Below, in pieces: positions 47,742 through 60,285 of a DNA stretch of 64,000 nucleotides. The notes under the pieces were generated by a model, which was not told the origin of the DNA, did not search any database, and worked only from the letters and a program-made list of their open reading frames with translations. This DNA is from Sarcomyxa edulis. Lineage: Eukaryota; Basidiomycota; Agaricomycetes; Agaricales; Mycenaceae. Each line of letters opens with the position of its first letter. The stretch's first letter is position 1. The DNA is taken from NCBI GenBank assembly GCA_009761415.1, contig QUOL01000006.1, forward strand, positions 558,001-622,000. The letters are read 5' to 3'. A program made the position numbers and the translations under genes.

Positions 47742-49772
47742 ATGGCCTTACGAAGATGCACGAGACACGTTGACGGCACAATCCCAGTTTATGCCCTCCT
47801 CTACGACGACGAAGAGCTTCTCGCTAGCCAAGGAAACGTTGGTATTTACGACGGGTAAGTCTGCTCTTCAAATACTTTACCTTCTGCATCCATTTTTGTT
47901 TTACAATATAAATACCCGTATTGCCCCTTTTTATGTCTCTCAATAAATAACTTAGCACACAGAAGTCTCCTAATCATCAAGCGGGTACAATCCATGTTTC
48001 GACGCACCGGCTATTCTACGTCGACACTCAGAATGCATTCGCTCATTCATTCGGTATGGACCTATCCTACGTGACGCGAACGGAATATTACGCAGGGTTA
48101 TTCAGGTCTTCACCAAAAGTCACGCTCTATCTCTCTGCGGGTAGTTCCACTGCATCGGGTTCAGGTACCGCCGAGGACACATTGAACTCTTTCGAAAGCT
48201 GGGAATGTGAAGTATGCGCCTACCGTAATCCGCCAGGCCTTAGCCCTGCAGCTGCCAGGATCTGTGCCTTGTGCGGGGTTCCTCGTAGTGCAGTTCCGAC
48301 TGATTCATCCTCCGGGTCATCACAACACCACTTGTCATCATCCCTTCCTTCCTCATCTGTATCTTCTGCTCTCGCATCCTCGACATCTTTATCTGCGGCG
48401 TCTCACATTACATCGACCAACTCCGTCGCCTGCCCTGCATGCACTTTCCTGAATTATAGCTCGATGGAAGCTTGCGAAATATGTTCTACCCCCCTTCCAC
48501 GTTCGCAAGATCGAATAGCTATGAAATCAGCGCCATCGTCAAGACCTCCATCTCCAGATGAAGAGGATGATTCGTCTACAAACTGCATAATCAAACTGAG
48601 TTTTCGAAAGGGCGGTGACAAACCTTTCTACGCTGTTCTCAGACGAAGTCTCAAGAGCAAAGCTTGGCAGGTAGCGTGACCCCCTAAGTGTCATCATTGT
48701 TAAACTAATGCTCTGCATAGAACAACGGAATCGGAAGTAAACCGCAGCCTGGTATAGATGCAATGGGAACGGGACCTAATCCATCTCAAGGGATGCTCGG
48801 ATCTGGTATAGGTAAGGGACCCACATCTCAAGACTCATAATGTGGAAATTGACGCGCCCCAAAGATAGAATTTTGCGCACGGTCGAAAGTTCTGCGCAGA
48901 GCAAAGAAACAGGCATGCATGATGCGTTGCATGATCTCGAGGCTCTGATGGTCAAAGCGAAGGACATGGTGCGGTTAGCCGGTGAACTAAATGAGCAGCT
49001 GACTGCATCTTCGACGATTGCGGCTTCCGCACCATCACTCGCGCTTGCCCCGTCGGCTCCTACACTGATTCCGTCTACGGAACCGGAAGAGGCGACCTTT
49101 ATACGATCTTCTCTATCTCAGCTTGGTCTGCAAATGCCTAATGCACCTGTCACGTTGGACATGATGAAGGATGAAAGTAAATGGATGCAGGAGCTAGCGA
49201 GAGAGCTAACAAGAATTTTACAGGGATCCGTAGAAGAAGACCCCAGAAAGAGCGGTAAAGAGGCTTCAGGCATGATGAAAGAACGCGGTATCATTGCCTT
49301 GGACGAAGTCTGGGGCGGCTGGAACCGTGCTAGAGGTGTTGGTGAGCAACTAAGACCGTCAAGTCATCGAAGTCTCTCGAGTTGACGTTTGCTAGCTCTT
49401 ATCCCACCGTCAACATTTTTGTCCGTTCTTCCGCATCTTCCTACTTTCACGAATCCTCCGATCCGCACTCGAACCTTTGTCTCAGGGCTCATGGTTCTCC
49501 ATACTCCTCCGTATACCCACGCCGCTTTCGCAGCACGACTCGTCAGTCTTCTAGCCCTTGATGGCCCAAAGACCACCATAGAGGTGGCACAGGAGGACGG
49601 GGTGACGGTGGGGCTAGCTGGAGAGATGATCGAGGCGGTAGAAGAGGACGGCGACGTGTGTAGGGATGATCCGGGATCATATATAAAGGGCAGTGGTGGC
49701 GGCGGCGGGGCGCAGGTGCGATGGTGGGCTAATGTGTTCCAAGGGTATGTTTGGGATGGGCAGACCGGATGA
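47742..49772 (+). CDS. vps36: Vps36, ESCRT-II subunit
   Basis: Exons 47742-47854, 47956-48670, 48721-48811, 48865-49341 and 49396-49772 encode 590 residues. The N-terminal GLUE (split PH) domain begins with YALLYDDEELLASQGNVGIY and ISTHR-like VSTHRLFYVD. It is interrupted, as in yeast Vps36, by two NZF zinc fingers: WECEVCAYRNPPG...CALCG (about 120-146) and VACPACTFLNYSSMEACEIC (about 195-216). The second half of GLUE and the EAP30 winged-helix part follow, with DLEALMVKAKDMVRLAGELN and the C-terminal WANVFQGYVWDG. ESCRT-II sorts ubiquitinated cargo into multivesicular endosomes. GLUE binds PI3P, and NZF fingers of this kind bind ubiquitin. The start chosen is the first ATG before the conserved GLUE text; an upstream exon is possible. 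Confidence 0.93.
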
Positions 49773-51494
49773 GAATCTCCCGTTTATCTTTTCTTGGACA
49801 GGCGGTTCATACAGATAGATGACCGTATACTATTGCAATGCCAGACTCAATATCCGTGTCACAAATGTCATCACAGCGATCGTGACTTAGATACAAGCTC
49901 AAACCTGCTCAAGCTTAGTTTCGATAGTCATGTGCAAGTCATGTGCCTGTCACGCGTTTGCACTGTCACCCATTGTCACAGCCTTGATGGCCCTTGAACC
50001 TGAATTTTATCAAGCAAGTGCTAGTGCGGCCCGCCAACGCTCTCCACTTGCATACCTCGCAGGAAGCGGCATCTGGATCTATCGTCAAGTTGACTAGAGA
50101 TACGGTGCTCAGCTGTCCACATATCTATCAATCTGATTTTTACCGATGATACCAGGTAGGATTTCAGGCCCCAGGTTGATTGTTGTTTCTTCCACCTCCG
50201 AAAAGCGATATCGATGCAACACTGTCTAGTCATTCTCGAATTAGACCCTTTTTGAATTAAACCCTTCAGGCAATAATGTTCTTCTCGGACCGAATTGACC
50301 TGGCATACTGCTACACTGTTTCGCGTCTTCAACCTGGAATCGACGCGTCAGCTTCTGTGACACAAAGGTGATGTACTAGACTCTACCTCGTTGATATTGT
50401 CAGCGATACTTGGTTTTTTGGCTACCACTTCTCGAACATTTCAGGGCTAATTGCTGGTCTTTCGGTTCCAAAAGCTCCGCGTTTCCAGCTTCCGGAATGT
50501 TTTGGGGAAAAGGTGGATCAGGTGTTCAATGCACCTGGGTCGAAAGCTCGACCTCGTTCCAAAATATGTTGTTTCATGTCGGACATCGACCTGGTGTATA
50601 TCTCAGTACGAAACGTCCTGTTGTCCTTGCAATCGACTAACCGCCGCGATTCTACTAGGTTGCTCGATAGACCAGTCTAGTTCAGAAAGCGTACAGTTAC
50701 CGGACAAACGACGGGTCCTCCCCAACACTTTCGAATCTAATCAGGGCGTGCTTCTAGTCTGGAAGCAATCTGTTCGTAGCCCCGCAGATATGGACGCATT
50801 ATGAACACGATCAGTGATGATCGGAGGTAAAAAAAAAAAAGCTCAATCTAGATATGAGGGCCCAGTCGTTCTTTGGACGTGAATCTGGTTTGCTACAAAA
50901 TATGTCTAAAGTTATCGGTTACTGCCATGTGGATTTGTTAATGTCCAGAACTTGATTTAGGAGAATGATAAGCAATTTCCAGGCTTGTCATGGGCGTTAA
51001 AGTTGACGTTGCTGGTAAACATATCTACACAGCCACACTGCATTATGTACGTAACACACAGACTCACAAAGAATGAGCTCGATTCTAACAGGTACAGGTA
51101 CAACGTTTGTCCAGTCCTGCCCATGACGGACTCCATATATCCGCTTTTTGACTTACTACCGTGTCAATAGTTTGAAATCGAAGGAGATCATCTATCACTA
51201 TCAAACCATTGTATCCCTCAGTGTGGCAACCCACGTCGAATCGCCCACCCAGACCGCCAGGCTCTCGGGTCTCCCATTCCCTGGACGGCAATCCTGTGGA
51301 TGAATGTGAGGGACTAGTGCGGATCTATCTGAGCGCCGCAACCACAAACGCTCTGGATTTTCCGTATTTGACCCGAAGTCCATGTCCCTACAAGGATAAG
51401 TGAATACTGCCTGTGACCTGGGCTGCCATCAGTGGAGCAGATCACGACTCGGAGTGTACCTCTTCCGCGTGAAAGCATTCTTCCTATCAGTACG
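49773..51494. other. Intergenic region
   Basis: No gene was recognised. An A12 run at about 50828-50839 is the only notable simple sequence; it has no associated element that I can see. Confidence 0.4.
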
Positions 51495-51500
51495 TATAAA
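51495..51500 (+). promoter_or_regulatory. TATA box of the SDR gene
   Basis: TATAAA lies 80 bp upstream of the start codon. The tandem pseudogene has TATAAAA (53327-53333) at the same distance from its former start, so the promoter was duplicated too. Confidence 0.55.
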
Positions 51501-51579
51501 TACTCTTTCACCCTTCCTTATTACCACGTCTGCCGCTACTCATCTACAGACTATTCTACTCATACAAAATTCCACCAGC

Positions 51580-52631
51580 ATGGATCTCGGACTTCAAGAT
51601 GTTCACGTTCTTGTTACAGGTCAGACTGCACGATACGACTTGTGAGACCTCGGTTACTGATTGGCATTTTCCAGGAGCAAGTGGAGGCATAGGCCTCGAG
51701 ACTGCTCGCTCATTTCTTGGTGGGTTACGACTCCTTGAGCATTGTGACCATCGATATTGATTGTCCTTCGTTTCATGTACATCTAGAGCAAGGCTCCAAA
51801 GTCACGGCTCAATATAACACCAATGCCGATTCCATCCTATCGCTTATCTCAGACTTCGGGTCAGACAAAGTGCAAAGCATTCAGGCCAATCTCTCGAAGG
51901 AAACGGATGTGGTCAAGTTATATTCTTCAAGTGCATCTTTTGGCCCCGTCCAAGTCATCGTCATCAACCATGCAATCTTCCCCGAAGAATATGTTCCAGT
52001 CATCGATATGACTCTCAAACGATGGACTACGACCATGGATACAAATTTGACATCCTCTTTCCTAGTCGCCAGAGAATACCTGAAGCAATTGGACCGTGCG
52101 TCCGAGGCTTTGAAGGAAAAGGCATCGGTAGTCTTTGTAGGCAGCATAGCTGGAAAATACGGACTGAACGGGCACGCTGATTATTCCTCAACGAAGAGCG
52201 GTACGTTCTTCACTAGCATTGCCAAGTTTGTCTACTGACTGGCAATCTTTGCAGCTTTGATGTATGGATTGACCTTGACGCTCAAGAACGAGATAGTGAA
52301 GATCGCCCCGAAAGGCAGAGTCAACTCTGTAGGTCCTGGGTATGTGGTCACACGTATGGTCGAGGAGTCCTTGAAGAGTGCAGATATTCGCTACTCTACT
52401 CTCTCAACGTAAGTGCCCATGCTCTTCATTTCAATTAATCGTGTAATTTTATGGAGTCTTTTGATGTCTAGTATGCCACTCAAGAGAATTGCCGAGACTT
52501 CGGACGTCTCGAAGCAAATTGTGGTGCTCTCTTCTGGAGTTGTTTCTGGACATATCTCGGGTCAAATCGTCATGATTGATGGTGGAATGGAAGGAATGCT
52601 TCAGAATTCTCGAGATGATGTCGGATGCTAA
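51580..52631 (+). CDS. Short-chain dehydrogenase/reductase, 270 residues
   Basis: Exons 51580-51619, 51675-51719, 51787-52200, 52255-52408 and 52472-52631. It is a classical SDR, an NAD(P)-dependent oxidoreductase of unknown substrate. The nucleotide-binding motif TGASGGIG is split by the first intron. INHAIFP replaces the usual NNAG, and the catalytic residues lie in VGSIAGKYG and DYSSTKSA (YxxxK). PKGRVNSVGPGYVVTRM and SGQIVMIDGG complete the family pattern. Length is normal and all catalytic residues are present. A truncated duplicate follows about 0.8 kb downstream and an MFS transporter after that, so the pair may serve a common metabolite, but this is only suggested by position. Confidence 0.9.
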
Positions 52632-53412
52632 TTTGATACTGGATGTACTCGTACAAAGGACAGCAAGTACTTAGCGAGCGTTGCAATTCAGAATTGATTA
52701 TGAAGCTAGTGCTATCTACAAGGTCTCTACCGGTTGTCACCATTCGCGGGGCGGATGGTAGTATATTGTCTCGTTGCACAGGTAAGTTGGATCGAACTAT
52801 TTATGTAATGTTATTGATAGTAATTCCTTCTAGGTTTATCGTTACCAGGATGGTAAGTCTATCACTGGCTTATAAGTAGAAGATTCGTTCATTTACGGCA
52901 TGTCTAGCAGGAGTTAACTGGCCCCCGCTGTTGCTCGTGTCTCAGCCATGGAATATGGAGTAAGTGAGCGAAAGGCTCCACTTGAACGCTTGGAAGCCCA
53001 GGGGCGTTGTCGGGCAAAATATATCGCAATCTTGATAATTAGAACGCTTTGGTCGTTCGACGAGACTAAGTCAAGGGACCACTATGAAGTCTCATAGAAT
53101 GGAACTTCGAGGATAGTATAGGTACGCTATCTGTGAGTGGGCTCCACGTCTCAATCGCTTTGACGGCATCAGATATTGACACTTCATAGAGGGCTTTCAC
53201 GACATTATTTCTTTCACAGGCTGTCAGTACTGTTATCCCATAGCGCTGGCTATGTGATATTATATCATGTACGGCATATATCGTCATCGTGGTAGTGGGG
53301 TGAGAATGTATCTCCAAAATGATAGGTATAAAACAACTATCCCTCCTCCTGCCAAAGGTTCTATCACCACCCTCGGGTCGTACGAAGTTAGATACTATCG
53401 AAGCTCACTTGC
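52632..53412. other. Spacer between SDR gene and its pseudogene
   Basis: No gene was recognised. The last 90 bp contain the duplicated promoter of the pseudogene. Confidence 0.4.
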
Positions 53413-54090
53413 ATGTATCTTGGCCTTCAGGACGTTCACGCTCTAGTCACAGGTAAGCCTTTCACGCTGTGTTGACTACCGTCGTAATACTAATGAGAGT
53501 TTTGTCAGGCGCCAGTGGAGGCATAGACCTTGAGACCGCGCGCTCATTTCTCGGTAAGGCTTGGTACCGTGGTCTATTCCCCTTTCGTTTCTCATCATTT
53601 GCCATCAAGAGCAAGGCGCGAAGGTCACGGCCCACTACAACAAGATCTCTAGGCCAATTCAAGAACCCATCTCAGATTTCGGTGATCACACTCGGCCTCG
53701 CTGATATGAATGACTCTTGCATTCAGCAACGATGTACGGATTGACTCTGACGTTGAAGAACGAGATAGTGAAGATCGCGTCGAAGGGGAGTGTCAATTCC
53801 GTCAGTCCTACCTTCGTAGAAACGCGTATGGTTGAACAGTCTTTGAAGGATCCTGATACCCGCTATGTTCTTGCGACGTAAGCATCACACTATATCGAGG
53901 TAGTTCATAGAAATTTGATTCATTTCAAAGCACTCTACTCAAAGAAATCGCGGAGCCCTCGGATGTCGCCAAACAGATTCTTGTTCTTTCTTCTGGAGTC
54001 GTTTCTGGCCACATCTCGGGACAGGTCGTTACGATTGACGGGGGTATGGAGGGGCTCCTGCAGAACTCCCGAGAGGACGTCGGATGCTAA
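53413..54090 (+). pseudogene. Truncated tandem copy of the SDR gene
   Basis: The copy starts MYLGLQDVHALVTG and keeps the first two introns of the intact gene. The dinucleotide motif has become TGASGGID. After EQGAKVTAHYNK the frame degenerates to a stop near 53703. The next recognisable text is MYGLTLTLKNEIVKIASKG (from about 53729), so the central part with the catalytic Ser and YxxxK is deleted. The C-terminus VLSSGVVSGHISGQVVTIDG through DVGC is preserved to the same stop codon. It cannot encode an active enzyme. Confidence 0.9.
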
Positions 54091-54395
54091 ACGTAGATCG
54101 TCAGCAGTAAGATCCTCGTACTCGGAACATTTACATATCTTGTTTGCTAGTCCAAGCACCTCTTGCAGCTCCTCTGGGTCTCTTACATTCCCATCTTACC
54201 CACTACAATGGATCTGGAGAGATGTGCATGCAGGATTCGACACCTCAAGACCGATGGACCGGACGCATGGTGGCTCCTGATGAAAGCTACGGACGGATCA
54301 CTGTTTATGCCTTCAATTTGAATGGGCTTCTTCGAGATTGTACCTGCCAGTGCATCGATGAGTCGAGCGAGTTAAGTCATTCTTGTCTCGGTCGA

Positions 54396-54461
54396 TACCG
54401 TGCATTGTCTTGAAAATTCAGTGTACTCCGCGCGACTGAATTTTCAAGACAATGCACGGTA
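54396..54461. repeat. Perfect 26 bp inverted repeat with 14 bp loop
   Basis: Arms 54396-54421 and 54436-54461 are exact reverse complements (left arm begins TACCGTGCATTGTCTTGAAA). The structure lies between the SDR pseudogene and the transporter promoter. It could act as a hairpin at the RNA level or be the trace of an inverted duplication. Confidence 0.9.
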
Positions 54462-54672
54462 GTGAGTGGTTCTGCTGTTCGGGAAAGTGGATGCAGAACG
54501 TCAGATGACTGCCCGTACAGGTAGTAGCATACGCACCGCGACAGTCACTCCAGACTGACGCCTTCAAGCTACATTTAAGCTTGACAATGACCTGCCTACT
54601 CCGATGAGGGACCGATCTGACTCTCAACGGTTTTCAGACGAAGAGAGGGTACCGAACAAAAGGGATTCAGCA

Positions 54673-54679
54673 TATATAG
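54673..54679 (+). promoter_or_regulatory. TATA-like box before the MFS gene
   Basis: TATATAG lies only about four bases upstream of an ATG at 54683 but about 52 bases before the next in-frame ATG at 54731. If it is the TATA box, transcripts would begin after 54683, which favours the later start. Confidence 0.4.
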
Positions 54680-54730
54680 TGCATGAGCCGGTTTGGAGTG
54701 ACAATTCTCAGCATTTCTTCAGAAAAAGCC

Positions 54731-56998
54731 ATGTCTAGAGTCCACGGTGTTCTCAACACGAAAGAGAGCGAAGAGTCGGCAATCGACGCCACATATGTGC
54801 GATACGTGGCAAGAGACGACATGTACGACGATGGAGCAATCGATCCCGTTTATCAGGCGAAAACTCGAGTCTTGAACAACGCCATCCAGGAAATTGGGAT
54901 GGGACGGTACCAGGTAGGAAGATTATTGAGACTTTGAAAATTGATCTGATAAGATCACTATAATTGCAGTGGACTTTGTTCGTGGTTCAAGTTGCGGGAT
55001 TTGGACGGTTTGTGTGCGTGACCATGCTATTTTTAGAACCGGAGACTAAAATTAGTCGTCAAATTTCTGTTCTCTCACAGCGACAGTCTATGGCCGGTAG
55101 GATGTCTTGCAGGTTAGATTGGACACAGCTCAGATTCAGCTTCGTTTCTAGATCCTGACTGGACTCATCCTGTCCCCTGTTGTGGCCGAGTTTCGGTTCA
55201 ATGGACCATTCATGGTTTTAGCTATGAACATCGGTCTATTCGTAGGCGCTGTTTTCTGGGGTGTGAGTTGCGATATCTGGGGAAGGCGTTGGCCCTTCAA
55301 CCTTACACTTTTAATCACTGGTATCTTCGGAAAGGCTGCTGGAGCTTCGCCTAATTTCTTCACTTTGGTATGTCTGATAGCGATAATGGGTGTTGGGGTC
55401 GGAGGTGAGTCAATTTGATGCTCTGGACTATTACACAAACGTTTTTCTTATTGCGTCCACAGGGAATATACCAGTAGACTCCGCTGTCTTCCTGGGTCAG
55501 AGCAATGCTATTTATTGATCCATGTTCTCACCACTGACATGACATCAGATTTTGTACCGGGAGCATATCAGTATCTTATGGCAGTGATGTCCATATTTTG
55601 GACAATGGGGCAGATTCTGGCGAGCTTAGTAGGGCGCTTCTATGCTGAATTTATTCAGCTTGCTCACTGGCATCTCAGGCAGCTTGGCCCCTCATCGCCA
55701 ACTTTTCTTGCGAACCCACCGCGACGGAGTGCCGACCTACTGACAATAGAGGATGGCGATACCTTCTATTCACTCTCGGGGGACTCACCCTACTCCTTTC
55801 ATGTATCAGATTCTTTTCCTTCACGCTCCTCGAAAGCCCTCGGTTTCTTATTGGTATGGGTAACGACAAAGAGGCCGTTGCAGTTATCCATAAACTGGCC
55901 AAATACAATTCGACGACGTCCCACCTGACTATCAAGCACTTAACTCAGGCGTCCCAGACTGTAAATCCCTCTGGCCCCGGCTTGGAAACCAGACATAGGG
56001 TGTTGAGTGAGAGCTCAGGCTGGAGTATGAGGCACATCAAGGCTCTGTTCGCGACTCCTAAGATGGCTTGGTCGACAAGCCTTCTCATCTCAATATGGGG
56101 TGCGGTCCTTTCCATAATTCAAACTAGCGGATGAATGCTAATTCTTGACAGATAGGTATAATCGGGCTCGGATCGACTTTGTACAACAGTTTTTTACCTT
56201 ATCTGTAGGTGTTATTCTTCTCTTTTGTTTTGCTTCGGGCGTCATCTTGACTTGCTCTGTAGCCTTACTAGCCGTGGCGCGAGCTTCGGCGACGGGTCTC
56301 TGAATCTCACCTACCGCAATGTGAGTCCCATGTGCAATCATTGACTACTTCTGCTGACACTCATTGTTGTCCTCATAGCAAGTTATCTTGCACCTCATGG
56401 GCATCCCTGGATCGTGTCTGACAGGATGGGCCGTTGAGGTGCCATATATCGGTCGAAGACGCACTCTAGCCATAGCTTCCGGCAAGTACTCTGATTTGAT
56501 CCCGCGAGTTTCCGTAATTCCAACGATCCCCCTCGCAAATACAGCGCTCACCGGTGTCTTTCTGATCGCGAGTACCACTGCGCGGAACTCTAAGGCTCTT
56601 CTCGGATGGAACTGCGGCTATGCTTTCCACAGTAGTGTACAAATCTACCTCTGACACACTATATTCCGATGAGCTGTCACTGATCTCTAACACGTAGATC
56701 ATGTTCGGCGTTCTATACACTGTGTCTCCAGAGATATTCCCCGCGAAGGACCGCGGCACTGGGAATAGCCTGGCGGCCATGGCCACTCGTATCTTCGGTA
56801 TCATGGCGAGCCTTCTCTCAATGCCACCCAAATACCGTGCAGACGATTGATTTGTGGATTTCGTAGGCACCCATCATCGCATTATACGCGAATATCTCCA
56901 CAGCAGTTCCTGTCTACATTGCTGGAGCCCTGTTCATCTCTGCGGGTCTACTGGCTCTTCTTCTACCTTACGAGCCGAGAGGAAAAGCGTCCATTTGA
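54731..56998 (+). CDS. MFS transporter, sugar-porter/SV2-like, 523 residues
   Basis: There are thirteen exons: 54731-54913, 54970-55013, 55081-55096, 55152-55404, 55463-55495, 55549-55628, 55679-56099, 56156-56204, 56263-56320, 56379-56481, 56545-56636, 56698-56805 and 56867-56998. A cytoplasmic N-terminus ends in NAIQEIGMGRYQWTLF. Typical MFS text follows: motif A CDIWGRRWPF after the second span, GVGVGGNIPVD, the mid-loop LLESPRFLIGMG of sugar-porter relatives, VPYIGRRRTLA and a last span ending LLPYEPRGKAS. The plasma membrane is the expected site; the substrate is not predictable. Exon 3 has only 16 bases. Two introns (after exons 10 and 12) must start with GC instead of GT to keep the frame. 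A start at 54683 is also possible and would add 16 residues. Confidence 0.87.
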
Positions 56999-57153
56999 GT
57001 CGTAATCAGTGTTCTGTATATTGTAATTACCCAGGCTTCGATTCCCTCGAGCTATTGATTCATCCTCGAATTATCCTTAGGATACAACGTAGATTCGAGG
57101 CACTGTATGGGAGATATGTGTTATGTGTTAATCCCACCAGGAAATGTGCATTC

Positions 57154-58331
57154 ATGAGCCGTTCGGCGGTTCAGCCGGCCGCGACAGCCCAAGCCCCGGA
57201 CGGCGGACAAGTCCCGGAGTACTTGTCTTTCTACCTCTCAAGTTGTTTCTTCACTGGTTTTACTTATCACGTCTACACTCAACGACTTCGCGACATGGAA
57301 TACTCTCGACGTCTTTTACGCCACCAGGTCCTGCCAAACGAACTCGTCCATAGCATTCTTACGATCTGCATCACTGAAAGTATTCATCTGAATTGTGTGG
57401 CTCCGATTAACTCTTCATGGAACACACACTGCATCTCAACGCTAGCATCTGTATCTTTCTCGTTTCGAGAGATTGTAACGAAAACCGTGATGCATGCATT
57501 TCGGATCACTGAACCAGATGACGGCGAAAGGTACGTATCTCGTTCGTACAGCTTTATCCACCGTATCTCTGTAACCTTGCTAGCGCACTGGGTACTGAGC
57601 TACTGATGACTCCATCCATCCAAGTGTACTTCAAATCGCTCAAGATATTATCTATTTCATGCGATTATTAGGAGGTGATGAAGCGATCTTCAACACAGCC
57701 AAACGCTTAAATTCTAGCCACACCTTCTCTAGTATCCCGCTCGTTCATGTGTATGGCATCTATGCGGCTGTGGCGAACCTCAGGAACCATTTACCCAAGA
57801 GTCCGAGAGAGTTGCATGAGAATATCTACTTGTTCAGTCGGGGGGTTCTGATCAGAGGGCTAGCGTTGTGCAAGATGGTCAGACCGACGGAGATTCCGTC
57901 GATGATAATGTCTGCTCTGGAGGACGAGTGCTTGCTCAACGAACATGGTCTGGTCATTTCCTTTCTACTGAGCAATCAATCCTGATTCAATATGATGAAT
58001 AGCACGCTCGATCGTTAAAAAATCTCGCCTTTTGGATATGTTGATCTCCGAGTTCGAAGACCTGCGGGAAGATGAAGATCTCTTGGTCAAAGAAAACATT
58101 GACGTGTGTATATTTCTCCCAATTTTCGAGTTTATTGACTGATGTACTGCCCCGTGTATATAGGCCATCATGACTAACATTCACGAAGCTCTCTTGCTGG
58201 TCGAAACATGTAATCTTGGAATCGGCAATTTGTGTCGCCCGAATGTTCACAGATTCAGCCCTCCGTGGGCTCCCCATGAGGCATGTCTTACCACTGTCGA
58301 ACTATCGATGAAGGCTGATATACTGCTCTAG
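57154..58331 (+). CDS. F-box-like hypothetical protein, 322 residues
   Basis: Exons 57154-57530, 57625-57947, 58003-58103 and 58164-58331 join in one frame. After a short N-terminus comes VLPNELVHSILTICI, which resembles the first helix of fungal F-box domains (LPxELxxxIL). The rest is helical (LAHVYGIYAAVANLRNHLP-like text) without a recognised repeat. If it is an F-box protein it would recruit targets to an SCF ubiquitin ligase. This rests on one short motif and is uncertain. The gene follows the transporter in the same direction. Confidence 0.55.
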
Positions 58332-58827
58332 TTGTCCGGTGTCAAGGACGCCATCACAAGGCTCGGCCGAACTGACATGAATACTGATGCGTACGATGTC
58401 CATTTCAGAGCGGCCCTCCTCCTGAAAGAGTGGAATACGGACTCTGCCGTCAGTACTTAGAACTGCGTCCCACTTTTGTAACTTTCCAGCCAGCCTTTGT
58501 ATCGTGTAAATTCTAAACCAGTATGTTGCCCCTATGTGGATAGGCACTGCCATGAGCGTCTAATTGTCAGAGTGGTGTGATGATTCCACGGTCTTCTGCT
58601 CTGCTACTCCAGTATCCTGCAAGTATTCTACCTGGTGAACATACGGCCGTGCCATCAACTAATCTTCCTTCGCCTTCGCCTTCATCTTGTCCGCGCGCTA
58701 ATCTAAATCACTGACTACTCATCCGCAGTCGTTCTGCATCTTATGCGCAGTGCCATCCCCCATCAAAAATAACCGCCATCTCCTCCATATATCAAGCCAC
58801 TTTCCCCCTACAAATTTCCCTTCCACA
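58332..58827. other. Intergenic region
   Basis: No gene was recognised. The CT-rich end (58740-58827) is the probable leader of the next gene. Confidence 0.4.
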
Positions 58828-59813
58828 ATGGTCATTGTCAACGAAAAGTCCATGCAACCCCCACCTCCCCCCTACGCCCGTTCAAACACCAGCACTCCCT
58901 CCAACACCAATACGAGCGTAGGTCCACCACCCTTCAACAACACCCACCAACCACTCACTTTACCCGCTCTCCCATCACACATCCTTCTCCAAATCGTATA
59001 CTCTACATTTCCACAAACACCCGCTCTAGATGAAGGCCGTCTTGAACGACAGCGAAAGACGCTTTATTGGCTTTCGGTGGGTCTGCGGTTGGTTAATAGG
59101 TCGTTCTATATTGGTGGGTCCACTCTGTCCAATAGCGTCGTTCTTAGACTGGCACTGACACCCGAAAAGCCTGCATGCACGTCCTCAGATCGACATACCT
59201 TCCAGCTTACGACTCACTCATCCGAAAACCATACACCTCAGACCCATTCCCTCTCCTCTCTCCCACTTCCACCTCGCCTACCACCCCCTCCCCTTCGTCA
59301 TCCCCAATTCAAACAATTCAACGTGAAACTTCCGTCCTTGACCTCTTCATAGCTCTCAAAGTCCGCGAAGACGTATGGATGGACGATTCCGAACTTCACC
59401 TCGAACGTGAGGAGAGTTTCAAGGACCTTTTCGATTTGAGTCAGCCGAGGAGTAGGGTGGAGGATCTCGTTAGGTATTATGGGATGCGTGAGGGGGTTGT
59501 TTGTATAAATGCGGGTGGTGCGGGTGCGGGTGGGATCCCATCGCCTACGGGTAGCGTCTTTGGCAGCACAAATGGGAATGGGAGCAGCAAAAGTATCTCC
59601 AAATCAAACCGACCCCCTCCATCGCCTGCTCCAATTCCATTCTCAGCTCTCTCAATATCGTTCTCACCTCGTAAAGTAGGACTGGTTTTATCCAGCGAAG
59701 GACAAGGGAGGAAGAAGCGGACGATTGTGGAGGTGGCGAGGACGAGAGATGAGAAGTTGGAGGTTGCGGCGAAGAGGCTTGTTAGGGAGTTGAGGGGGTG
59801 GTTGTTGGGGTGA
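58828..59813 (+). CDS. Hypothetical basidiomycete protein, 309 residues
   Basis: Exons 58828-59113 and 59170-59813 are separated by a 56 nt intron. A Pro/Asn/Thr-rich N-terminus is followed by LPALPSHILLQIVYSTFPQ (an F-box-like LPxxxLLxIV start) and LYWLSVGLRLVNRSFYIACMHVLRSTYLPAY. These look like the conserved core. The second half has low-complexity Ser/Pro/Gly stretches and ends with a helical basic segment, EKLEVAAKRLVRELRGWLLG. I do not recognise a named family. The two-exon frame and base composition support a real gene. Confidence 0.65.
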
Positions 59814-60285
59814 GTGGCAAGGTGTGGGGCAGTGTGGGGAGGAGTTTAGGTCAAGTTGTAGGATGTAAGAACGATTAGAATTGTTGTATCACTTACCTCC
59901 TTTATGTTTCTATTACATGTACGCTCTACAAGTTCAACTTAAAGTCGGATCTTCCTCTCAGTAGTTTTACTTACTTATATCCTCATTGTTTTCGGTTTCG
60001 CTCTTGTTGATATTCTTACGAACAGACAGATTATGAAGGAAATTGTGTTTGTTTTTGAACCGTTTTATCTTTTGTATGTATCAAGTACAACTAATATACA
60101 CATCTTTTTGTATGGACCCTAATCATCTTGTGTGCCATGCACTCCCCGATGTAGTGTAAAGGATCGTACAGCAATCGCGATCGCGATGAAGCGTGACGAA
60201 TCCGGGGATGATGGATGGGTAGGATGGAGCAGGAAAAAGCCAACATACGGGCATGGAGGGTAAGACCGGTGGAGGAGTTGTGACC
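59814..60285. other. Intergenic region between convergent genes
   Basis: AT-rich 3' flank of the hypothetical gene; no additional gene is seen. Confidence 0.45.

Noticed and set aside
50828..50839. A12 run as the tail of a LINE or processed gene
   Set aside because: No reverse transcriptase, gene similarity or flanking duplication could be seen beside it.
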